A stretch of 11,416 nucleotides of DNA from Actinomycetes bacterium. GTDB lineage: Bacteria > Actinomycetota > Actinomycetes > Actinomycetales > Cellulomonadaceae. The notes beneath the pieces were generated by a model. That model did not search any database, was not told the origin of the DNA, and worked only from the letters and a program-made list of their open reading frames with translations. The translations under genes were made by a program, and so were the position numbers. Location of the stretch: assembly GCA_023389455.1 (NCBI GenBank), contig JAEWEJ010000174.1:1-11416 (forward strand), read 5' to 3'. This document shows, one piece after another, positions 1-5,922 of this stretch. The first letter of the stretch is position 1. The number at the start of each line of letters is the position of its first letter.

Positions 1-2528
1 GCGTTGGTCGCCACGACCACCACGGGACGCCCCTTGGCGACCCCGCCGACGGCCACCACGGCCGCCGACGCCTCGCCGAGGCGCCCGCGCACGTCGAGCG
101 CGAGCGTGCGCAGGTCGTCCGCGGAGGCGACCTCGCCCGCGTCGTGGGCCACGACGAGCGCGGTGCCGACCTGCGTCGCACCCGCCGCCAGCGTGCCCGC
201 CGCCGCCAGGAGCTGCGCCTGGCGCAACGCGGCGAGCTGCTTCTCCGACTCGCGCACCCGCGTCAGCAGGGACGACACGCGGTCGCCCAGCTCGTCGGGA
301 CGGGCACCGAGCAGCCCGGACAGCTGGCTGACCAGCGCGCGCTCCTTGGCCTGGTAGCCGTAGGCCGAGTCGCCGACCAGGGCGTCGACGCGGCGCACGC
401 CCGACCCGATGGACGACTCCCCCAGCAGCGTGACCAGACCCAGCTCGCCGGAGCGCCGCACGTGGGTGCCGGCGCACAGCTCGCGCGACCAGTCCCCGCC
501 GATCGACACGACCCGGACCTCGTTGCCGTACTTCTCGCCGAACAGCGCCATGGCGCCCAGGGCACGGGCCTCGTCGATCGCCATGACCTTGTCGGTCACG
601 TCGAGGTCGTCCTGCAGCCGCTCGTTGACGCGTCCCTCGATCTGCGAGAGGGAGGACGCGGGCACGGCGCCACCGGAGCGGAAGTCGAAGCGCAGCCGGC
701 TGGGCGCGTTCTCCGACCCGGCCTGCGTGGCGTTGTCGCCGAGCTCCTCGCGCAGCGCCTTGTGGACCATGTGCGTCGCGGTGTGCGCCCGGGCGATCGC
801 CCGCCGGCGGGCGGTGTCGATCGTCGCGGTGCCCGCGTCGCCCAGGGTGAGCGTGCCGTCGACCAGGCGGCCGTGGTGCACGGACAGCCCCTTGATCGGC
901 GCCTGCACGTCGTCGACCTCGACGATGCCGCCGCCCTCGAGGCTGATGGTGCCGGTGTCCGCCAGCTGGCCACCCGCCTCGGCGTAGAACGGCGTGACGT
1001 CGAGCACGACCTGCACGTGGGCCGGTGCGGTCGCGGCCGGGGCCGGGACCCCGTCGACCAGCAGTCCGACGACCCGGGCCTGCGCCGTGGTGTCGGTGTA
1101 GCCGACGAACGTGACGGGGCCGCCCTTCGCCGTGCTCAGCTCCTGGTGCAGCTGCTGGTACGCGCTGGTGTCCGCGTGGCCCGTCTTCTTGGCCAGCGCG
1201 TCGGCACGCGCCCGGTCGCGCTGCGCCTGCATGAGCGTGCGGAACGCCTGCTCGTCGACGCCGACGCCGTGCTCGGCCGCCATCTCCAGCGTGAGGTCGA
1301 TCGGGAAGCCGTAGGTGTCGTGCAGCGCGAACGCCTGCTCGCCCGTGAGCAGGACGCCCGTCTCCCCCGCGGCCGCCTTGGCCTTGGTGACCGCGCCCTC
1401 GAAGATGGTGGTGCCCGCCGTGAGCGTGCGCAGGAACGCGTCCTCCTCGCCGTACGCGATCTGGGCGATGCGGTCGAAGTCGGTGGCGATCTGCGGGTAC
1501 GACGTGCTCATGAGGTCACGGCTGACCGGCAGCAGCTCGGGCAGCGCGGCCTCCTCCACCCCGAGCAGCCGCATGGAGCGCACGGTGCGGCGCACGAGCC
1601 GGCGCAGCACGTAGCCGCGGCCCTCGTTGGACGGCGAGACGCCGTCGCCGATGAGCATGAGCGACGAGCGCACGTGGTCGCCGATCACCCGCAGCCGCAC
1701 GTCGTCCTCGCCCCCGGCGCCGTAGCGGCGGCCGGTCAGCTCGGCGGCGCGCTCGATGACGGGGAACACCTCGTCGATCTCGTACAGGTTGTTCTTGCCC
1801 TGCAGGAGGTAGGCGATGCGCTCGAGGCCGGCACCGGTGTCGATCGCCTTGCGCTCGAGCTCGCCCAGCAGCGGGTAGTCCTTCCCCCGCCCCTCGCCGC
1901 GCACGAACTGGTCGAAGACGAGGTTCCAGATCTCGAGGTACCGGTCGCCGCCGGGGTCGACCGTGCCGCCCACCGCCTCGGGACCGAACTCCGGACCGCG
2001 GTCGTAGTGCCACTCCGCGCACGGGCCGGCGGGGCCCGGCTGCCCGGTGTCCCAGAAGATCTCCTCGCGCGTGAGCCGCACGATGTGGCGCGGGTCGACG
2101 CCGACGCGCACCAGCGCGTCCGCGGACTCGGCGTCCTCGTTCCAGATCGTCACCCACAGCCGGTCGCCGTCGAGCCCGAGCCCGCCGTCCTCCTGCGGTG
2201 CGGTGAGGAACTCCCAGGCCAGCTCGATGGCGCCGGTCTTGAAGTAGTCGCCGAACGAGAAGTTCCCCATCATCTGGAAGAACGTGCCGTGCCGCGTCGT
2301 GCGGCCGACGTTCTCGATGTCGTTCGTGCGGATGCACTTCTGCACGCTCGCCACCCGGGGCCAGGGCGCGTCCTGCGTGCCGAGGATGTACGGGATGAAC
2401 GGCACCATGCCGGCGATCGTGAACAGGATCGACGGGTCCGGGGAGATGAGCGGCACGGACGGCGCGATGGCGTGGTCCTTGCTCGCGAAGTAGTCGAGCC
2501 AGCGCTGGCGGATCTCGGCGGTGCGCAT
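1..2528 (-). CDS. alaS: Alanyl-tRNA synthetase, C-terminus cut by window edge
   Basis: This enzyme attaches alanine to tRNA-Ala in the cytoplasm and clears mischarged Ser- or Gly-tRNA-Ala through an editing domain. The reading frame starts at ATG (2528-2526) as MRTAEIRQRWLDYF and stays open to the left edge, giving 842 codons. The class II catalytic core is at the N-terminus, with the motif 2 region RTTRHGTFFQMMGNFSFGDY at about residues 76-95. The editing-site metal ligands are present: HTATH at 582-586 and CAGTH at 685-689. The visible end, GRPVVVVATN, lies in the C-terminal DHHA1-type domain. Family members are about 880-900 residues, so roughly 50-60 residues are missing. A GAGG lies 6-9 nt before the start. 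The gene follows the DUF6167-like gene by 88 nt on the same strand and is probably co-transcribed with it. The identification is secure. Confidence 0.97.
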   Translation of the reverse strand, partial: MRTAEIRQRWLDYFASKDHAIAPSVPLISPDPSILFTIAGMVPFIPYILGTQDAPWPRVASVQKCIRTNDIENVGRTTRHGTFFQMMGNFSFGDYFKTGAIELAWEFLTAPQEDGGLGLDGDRLWVTIWNEDAESADALVRVGVDPRHIVRLTREEIFWDTGQPGPAGPCAEWHYDRGPEFGPEAVGGTVDPGGDRYLEIWNLVFDQFVRGEGRGKDYPLLGELERKAIDTGAGLERIAYLLQGKNNLYEIDEVFPVIERAAELTGRRYGAGGEDDVRLRVIGDHVRSSLMLIGDGVSPSNEGRGYVLRRLVRRTVRSMRLLGVEEAALPELLPVSRDLMSTSYPQIATDFDRIAQIAYGEEDAFLRTLTAGTTIFEGAVTKAKAAAGETGVLLTGEQAFALHDTYGFPIDLTLEMAAEHGVGVDEQAFRTLMQAQRDRARADALAKKTGHADTSAYQQLHQELSTAKGGPVTFVGYTDTTAQARVVGLLVDGVPAPAATAPAHVQVVLDVTPFYAEAGGQLADTGTISLEGGGIVEVDDVQAPIKGLSVHHGRLVDGTLTLGDAGTATIDTARRRAIARAHTATHMVHKALREELGDNATQAGSENAPSRLRFDFRSGGAVPASSLSQIEGRVNERLQDDLDVTDKVMAIDEARALGAMALFGEKYGNEVRVVSIGGDWSRELCAGTHVRRSGELGLVTLLGESSIGSGVRRVDALVGDSAYGYQAKERALVSQLSGLLGARPDELGDRVSSLLTRVRESEKQLAALRQAQLLAAAGTLAAGATQVGTALVVAHDAGEVASADDLRTLALDVRGRLGEASAAVVAVGGVAKGRPVVVVATN

Positions 2529-2547
2529 GTCGTCCTCGTCAGGTGCG

Positions 2548-2599
2548 GTCCGCCGCAGGGTCGCGGCGGACGGGTTCGGGTGGGCCGGGTACGACCCGG
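2548..2599 (-). promoter_or_regulatory. Two hairpins in the alaS leader
   Basis: The 88-nt gap between the DUF6167-like gene and alaS holds two inverted repeats. One pairs 2548-2556 (GTCCGCCGC) with 2563-2571, a perfect 9-bp stem with a 6-nt loop. The other pairs 2585-2590 with 2594-2599, a 6-bp stem with a 3-nt loop. There is no T-tract, and I see no good -10 element and no T-box hallmark. They could be a weak terminator or attenuator, mRNA-processing structures, or chance pairing in GC-rich DNA. Confidence 0.35.
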
Positions 2600-2616
2600 G
2601 GTGACGGGCCCTCGCT

Positions 2617-3000
2617 CTAGAAGAACGGGGCCTGCTCGTCGTCGTCGGGGTCCGAGGTGGGGGCGTCGGCCCAGCCGCGGGCGCTGAGGTCGGCCGCGAG
2701 GCCACCGGCGGCCGGGCGGCCGAGGGCCCCACGCAGCTCGGCCCGGTGCCGTGGCGCCTCGGCGCGCAGCGTGTCGAGGTCGACGTCGCCGACCAGGGCG
2801 TCCAGCAGCTCGGCCTCACGCTCGGCGACGCCGGTGCGGAAGTCGTCCCGCGCGGCGCGCAGCGCCTTCCCGACCCGCAGCGCGCCCGTGAGCGCGTCGC
2901 CCGACCCGGCCGGTGCGTACTGCTCGACCAGACCCCGCCCCCGCCGCACGGCGACCACGGTGAGGGCTGCGCCGACACCGACCCAGAAGAGCCGCTTCAT
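2617..3000 (-). CDS. DUF6167-like small protein with N-terminal hydrophobic segment
   Basis: This 127-residue protein has no known function. It starts MKRLFWVGVGAALTVVAVRRG: residues 4-18 form a hydrophobic segment flanked by positive charges, so it is probably a single membrane anchor or uncleaved signal. The middle (about 35-95) is charged and helical, rich in Arg, Glu and Ala. The tail is acidic and ends DPDDDEQAPFF. Position and N-terminus match the family annotated DUF6167, found between DUF948 genes and alaS in actinobacteria; I recall this rather than having searched it. Its ATG overlaps the stop of the upstream DUF948-like gene (ATGA, 2997-3000), so translation is likely coupled, which fits the lack of a convincing ribosome binding site of its own. 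The acidic, aromatic C-terminus is unusual and is discussed in the findings. Confidence 0.85.
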   Translation of the reverse strand: MKRLFWVGVGAALTVVAVRRGRGLVEQYAPAGSGDALTGALRVGKALRAARDDFRTGVAEREAELLDALVGDVDLDTLRAEAPRHRAELRGALGRPAAGGLAADLSARGWADAPTSDPDDDEQAPFF

Positions 3001-3365
3001 CGGGGGCCCCCGCCCCCGCGCAGCCCGGCCAGCGCACGGCGCACGCCGTAGGAGAACGCGGCGACCTTGAGCAGCGGGGCGCCGACCGTCGCCGTGACCA
3101 GCGACGTGAGGGCGGAGACGTTCTCGCCCACCTGGGCGGCGGCCGTGGTCACGCTGTCGACCTTCTCGACCTGCGTCGCGGAGGACGCGACGACCCGCGC
3201 GGTCTCGTCGAGGACCGGCAGCGCGTGCTCGGTGATCTCCCGGACGGACGCGCCCGCCTCGTCGAGCACGTCGGCGAGCCGCAGCAGCGGCCGTGCCAGG
3301 AAGCCGACGAGAGCCACGAACGCGATCGCGGCGATGAGCCCCGCGACGTCACCGATCGACACCAT
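2997..3365 (-). CDS. DUF948-family membrane protein
   Basis: The protein starts MVSIGDVAGLIAAIAF and has 122 residues. Residues 5-25 form one transmembrane helix. A helical, Val/Ala/Ser-rich stretch with heptad character follows (about 28-95), then ATVGAPLLKVAAFSYGVRRAL near the C-terminus. This matches the DUF948 pattern of one anchor plus a possible coiled coil; the molecular role is unknown. An in-frame ATG lies 9 nt further upstream (3374), but it touches the GAAGGAG Shine-Dalgarno directly. The ATG at 3365 sits 9 nt from it, so I chose the inner start. The gene is first in an apparent unit with the DUF6167-like gene (4-bp overlap) and alaS. Placement upstream of alaS and downstream of rpsD is typical of actinobacteria. 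Confidence 0.88.
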   Translation of the reverse strand: MVSIGDVAGLIAAIAFVALVGFLARPLLRLADVLDEAGASVREITEHALPVLDETARVVASSATQVEKVDSVTTAAAQVGENVSALTSLVTATVGAPLLKVAAFSYGVRRALAGLRGGGGPR

Positions 3366-3374
3366 GCCCGACAT

Positions 3375-3381
3375 CTCCTTC
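3375..3381 (-). promoter_or_regulatory. Shine-Dalgarno that sets the DUF948 start
   Basis: GAAGGAG on the minus strand immediately abuts the upstream ATG at 3374-3372 and lies 9 nt before the ATG at 3365-3363. Normal spacing supports the second ATG. Confidence 0.75.
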
Positions 3382-3415
3382 GCACCGCCGTCCTCGTCCG
3401 AGACCGGACCACGTC

Positions 3416-3421
3416 ACCCTA
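3416..3421 (-). promoter_or_regulatory. Candidate -10 for the DUF948-DUF6167-alaS unit
   Basis: TAGGGT on the minus strand fits the actinobacterial TANNNT -10 pattern. It would give a leader of about 45 nt ending in the DUF948 ribosome binding site, and it lies downstream of the rpsD terminator hairpin. No good -35 is visible at the expected distance, so the call is tentative. Confidence 0.35.
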
Positions 3422-3468
3422 CCCGCGCGACCGCGCCCGACGACCTGCGTGTCGCACCCGCCGGACGC

Positions 3469-3509
3469 ACGGACGCCCCGCCGGCACGAGTGCGCGGCGG
3501 GGCGTCCGT
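3469..3509 (-). terminator. Strong hairpin after rpsD, probable terminator
   Basis: A perfect 15-bp stem pairs 3469-3483 (ACGGACGCCCCGCCG) with 3495-3509. The loop region can itself pair (GCA/TGC around CGAG). It begins 10 nt after the rpsD stop codon. No U-tract follows, which is common for hairpin terminators in high-GC actinobacteria. It separates rpsD from the DUF948 unit and, being symmetrical, could act on either strand. Confidence 0.75.
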
Positions 3510-3519
3510 CAGCGGTGGG

Positions 3520-4146
3520 TCAGCGGGCGTAGTACTCGACGACCAGCTGGACCTCGCACGTCACGGGGACCTCGGCGCGCTTGGGGCGACGCACGAGCGT
3601 GGCGCTGAGCTTCTCGAGCTGGACCTCGAGGTAGCCCGGCACGGCCGGCAGCACGTCGCGGTGCGCGCCGGCGGCGGCGACCTGGAACGGCACGGTGGCC
3701 TGCGACTTGGGCTTGATCTGGATGGTCTGGCCCTCCTTCACGCGGAAGGACGGACGGTCCACGATCTTGCCGTCGACGAGCACGTGACGGTGCGTGACCG
3801 TCTGGCGCGCCTGCAGGATGGTGCGGGCGAAGCCGGCGCGCAGCACCAGGGCGTCCAGACGCGTCTCGAGGTCCTCGACGAGGGCCTCACCGGTCAGGCC
3901 CGGGGCCTTGCGGGCGTTCTCGTAGGCCTTGGCGAGCTGCTTCTCGCGCAGCGCGTACTGCGCACGCAGACGCTGCTTCTCGCGCAGACGCACCGCGTAG
4001 TCCGACTCGGTGCGGCGACGGGCGCGGCCGTGCTCACCCGGGGGGTAGGGGCGCTTCTCGAAGTGCTTGACGGCCTTGGGCGTCAGGGCCAGGCCGAGCG
4101 CGCGGCTCAGGCGGACCTGGCGACGCGAGCGGGTCACGTTGCTCAC
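3520..4146 (-). CDS. rpsD: 30S ribosomal protein S4
   Basis: S4 binds 16S rRNA early in small-subunit assembly and in several bacteria represses its own synthesis. The product has 208 residues, the normal bacterial length, and begins (M)SNVTRSRRQVRLSRALG. The conserved KRPYPPGEHG is at 31-40 and the S4 RNA-binding domain at about 94-158 (LETRLDALVLRAGFA through GKIVDRPSFRVKEGQ). There is no N-terminal CxxC zinc motif, so this is the zinc-independent form. The start is GTG at 4146-4144, preceded by AGGAAG (4159-4154) at 7-nt spacing. The frame stays open further upstream, but that part does not resemble S4. The gene stands alone, away from the main ribosomal-protein operons, with a terminator hairpin 10 nt downstream and a long apparent leader upstream. 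Confidence 0.97.
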   Translation of the reverse strand: MSNVTRSRRQVRLSRALGLALTPKAVKHFEKRPYPPGEHGRARRRTESDYAVRLREKQRLRAQYALREKQLAKAYENARKAPGLTGEALVEDLETRLDALVLRAGFARTILQARQTVTHRHVLVDGKIVDRPSFRVKEGQTIQIKPKSQATVPFQVAAAGAHRDVLPAVPGYLEVQLEKLSATLVRRPKRAEVPVTCEVQLVVEYYAR

Positions 4147-4365
4147 AGAGGTACTTCCTGTCGTGTCGATGGACGAGCACACCCGCACTCCGGACGTGGT
4201 CCGGACGGAAGGGGTTCCGGCGGGCGTGGGGCCGACCACTGGTGCGGCGTGCCGACCGTCGTGACGGTGCTGCCGCGGGCTAGGGCCCCAGGTGCTGACT
4301 GCTGGTGGTGCTCCGTGCGGCTCGTCCTGCTGGTGCCGCACGGCCGTCCGCACGCGGCGGACGAC
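4147..4365 (-). promoter_or_regulatory. Structured rpsD leader, candidate autoregulatory RNA
   Basis: If transcription starts near 4365 (about 7 nt after the -10 at 4377-4372), rpsD has a leader of about 220 nt. It contains these inverted repeats, in 5'-3' order of the transcript: 4363-4357 with 4351-4345 (7 bp); 4343-4335 with 4321-4313 (9 bp, 13-nt loop); 4268-4264 with 4259-4255 (5 bp); 4219-4215 with 4210-4206 (5 bp); and 4205-4199 with 4195-4189 (7 bp, 3-nt loop). All are perfect stems. The AGGAAG ribosome binding site lies 29 nt after the last hairpin. The two 5' hairpins could instead be the rarA terminator. A role in S4 autoregulation is inferred only from the family's known habit. 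Confidence 0.4.
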
Positions 4366-4371
4366 CCGACA

Positions 4372-4377
4372 ATGCTA
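4372..4377 (-). promoter_or_regulatory. Candidate -10 for rpsD
   Basis: TAGCAT on the minus strand lies in the less GC-rich stretch GGGTAGCATTGTCGGG, 36 nt after the rarA stop. It is the best TANNNT match between rarA and rpsD. No good -35 is visible 17 nt upstream. Confidence 0.4.
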
Positions 4378-4413
4378 CCCGACGCGTCGGGGCGCTCCGG
4401 ACCGGGCGGGTGC

Positions 4414-5814
4414 TCAGGGCGCCTCGTGCGACCCCGCGCGCGGGTCGAGGATCGAGCGGATCCGCGTCAGCCGCTCCCCCACCGACCGCTCGAAGCCCCG
4501 GTCCGACGGCTCGTAGTAGCGCGTGCCGGCCAGCTCGTCCGGCAGGTACTGCTGCGTCGCCACCGCGTGCGGCTCGTCGTGGGCGTAGCGGTAGCCCTTG
4601 CCGTGGCCGAGCCCCTGCGCCCCGGCGTAGTGGGCGTCGCGCAGGTGCGCCGGCACGGTCCCGATGCGGCCGGCGCGCACGTCGGCCAGCGCCCGGTCGA
4701 TCCCGAGGTACGCCGCGTTCGACTTGGGCGCGGTGGCGAGGTGCACGACCGCCTCCGCCAGGATGATGCGCGCCTCCGGCATCCCGATGAGGGCGACCGC
4801 CTGCGCGGCCGCGACGGCGGTCTGCAGCGCGCTGGGATCGGCCATGCCGACGTCCTCGGCGGCCGAGATGACGATGCGGCGCGCGATGAAGCGCGGGTCC
4901 TCGCCCGCCGCGACCATCCGCGCGAGGTAGTGCAGCGAGGCGTCGACGTCCGATCCGCGCACCGACTTGATGAAGGCGCTGATGACGTCGTAGTGCTGGT
5001 CGCCGTCGCGGTCGTAGCGCACGGCGGCGACGTCGATGGCGCGCTCGACCGTGGCGAGGTCCACCGTGGCGGGCGTCGCGGGGTCGACCGTCGGGTCCCG
5101 GTCCGCCAGGCCCGCGCCGGCCGCGGCCTCGAGGATGGTCAGCGCCTTGCGCGCGTCGCCCCCGGCCAGACGCAGCAGGTGGTCCAGCGCGTCGTCCGCG
5201 AGCACCACCGAGCCGGCCAGCCCGCGCTCGTCGACCACGGCGCGCTCGACGAGGGTGCGCACGTCCTCGGTGGTCAGCGGCTGCAGGGTGAGCAGGAGGG
5301 AACGCGAGAGCAGCGGGGAGTTCACCGAGAACGACGGGTTCTCGGTGGTCGCCGCCACCAGCGTGACCCAGCGGTTCTCCACGCTGGGCAGCAGCGCGTC
5401 CTGCTGCGCCTTGGTGAACCGGTGCACCTCGTCGATGAACAGCACGGTCTCCGAGCCGTCGCTCGCGAGCCTGCGCCGTGCGTCCTCGACGACCGCGCGG
5501 ACGTCCTTGACGCCGGCGGTGACCGCGGACAGCTCGACGAACCGCCGTCCCGAGGTGCTGGCGACGAGGTAGGCCAGGGTGGTCTTGCCGGTGCCGGGCG
5601 GCCCCCACAGGATCACGGAGGACGGCGCCGCGCGCCGGGACGCCTCGTCGGCGGGCTCGACGAGCCGCCGCAGCGGCGAGCCGGGCACGAGCAGGTGCCC
5701 CTGCCCGGCGACCTCGGCCAGGGTGCGGGGCCGCATGCGCACGGCCAGCGGAGCACCGGCGGCGGGCGTGGGCAGCCCCTGCGCCGTCGAGGTGACCGCG
5801 TCGAACAGGTCCAT
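4414..5814 (-). CDS. rarA: Replication-associated recombination protein A (RarA/MgsA), AAA+ ATPase
   Basis: RarA is a DNA-dependent AAA+ ATPase that acts at stalled replication forks and is related to clamp-loader subunits and eukaryotic WRNIP1. The product has 466 residues; family members are about 430-470. Motifs visible: Walker A GPPGTGKT at 71-78, Walker B FIDEVH at 126-131, sensor 1 around AATTENPSF (154-162), a likely arginine finger in LLSRS (168-172), and sensor 2 GGDARKAL (218-225). The C-terminal tetramerisation region has the family signatures QHYDVISAFIKSVRGSD (273-289) and GHGKGYRYAHD (403-413). The N-terminal MDLFD is also typical. There is no Shine-Dalgarno before the ATG, and a TAGGCT ends 6 nt before it, suggesting a leaderless message. 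rpsD follows on the same strand, as in other actinobacteria, and the transporter gene is divergent. Confidence 0.95.
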   Translation of the reverse strand: MDLFDAVTSTAQGLPTPAAGAPLAVRMRPRTLAEVAGQGHLLVPGSPLRRLVEPADEASRRAAPSSVILWGPPGTGKTTLAYLVASTSGRRFVELSAVTAGVKDVRAVVEDARRRLASDGSETVLFIDEVHRFTKAQQDALLPSVENRWVTLVAATTENPSFSVNSPLLSRSLLLTLQPLTTEDVRTLVERAVVDERGLAGSVVLADDALDHLLRLAGGDARKALTILEAAAGAGLADRDPTVDPATPATVDLATVERAIDVAAVRYDRDGDQHYDVISAFIKSVRGSDVDASLHYLARMVAAGEDPRFIARRIVISAAEDVGMADPSALQTAVAAAQAVALIGMPEARIILAEAVVHLATAPKSNAAYLGIDRALADVRAGRIGTVPAHLRDAHYAGAQGLGHGKGYRYAHDEPHAVATQQYLPDELAGTRYYEPSDRGFERSVGERLTRIRSILDPRAGSHEAP

Positions 5815-5820
5815 GCCGCG

Positions 5821-5826
5821 AGCCTA
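5821..5826 (-). promoter_or_regulatory. Candidate -10 of a leaderless rarA promoter
   Basis: TAGGCT on the minus strand ends exactly 6 nt before the rarA ATG. This TANNNT spacing places the transcription start at or next to the A of ATG. No ribosome binding site is present, which agrees with leaderless translation. A -35 is not obvious. Confidence 0.5.
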
Positions 5827-5850
5827 CGCACCGGTGGGGACGGCCCGCGC

Positions 5851-5897
5851 CACGGTCACGGGTGCGCGCGACCCCGGCGGCAGGGACCCGTGACGTG
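5851..5897. repeat. Inverted repeat between rarA and the transporter
   Basis: GTCACGGGT (5855-5863) and ACCCGTGAC (5886-5894) are perfect 9-bp arms separated by 22 bp. The centres are 31 bp apart, about three helical turns. Outer CAC (5851-5853) and GTG (5895-5897) extend the symmetry if one base is bulged. It lies in the 108-bp divergent promoter region and could be an operator for one or both genes, or the transporter mRNA could fold it. Confidence 0.45.
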
Positions 5898-5922
5898 CGC
5901 CGGTGCCCGGCGACCTGCGACG

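Noticed and set aside
2529..2616. A T-box or other tRNA-sensing leader for alaS
   Set aside because: The gap is only 88 nt with two simple hairpins. No T-box consensus, specifier loop or antiterminator pair is visible.
144..2687. An 847-codon plus-strand open frame opposite alaS
   Set aside because: It is an antisense shadow typical of very GC-rich coding DNA. The minus-strand frame is an unmistakable AlaRS.
3366..3374. The upstream ATG at 3374 as the DUF948 start
   Set aside because: The Shine-Dalgarno directly touches this ATG, leaving no spacing; the ATG at 3365 is 9 nt away.
4147..4353. An N-terminal extension of S4 up to 4353
   Set aside because: The frame is open, but the extra residues do not resemble S4. 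The GTG at 4146 has a good ribosome binding site and gives the standard 208 residues.
5890..5922. GTG at 5890 as the transporter start
   Set aside because: It would add 11 residues (VTCAGARRPAT) unlike MMPL N-termini, and its possible GGGA ribosome binding site is only about 3 nt away. It remains possible.
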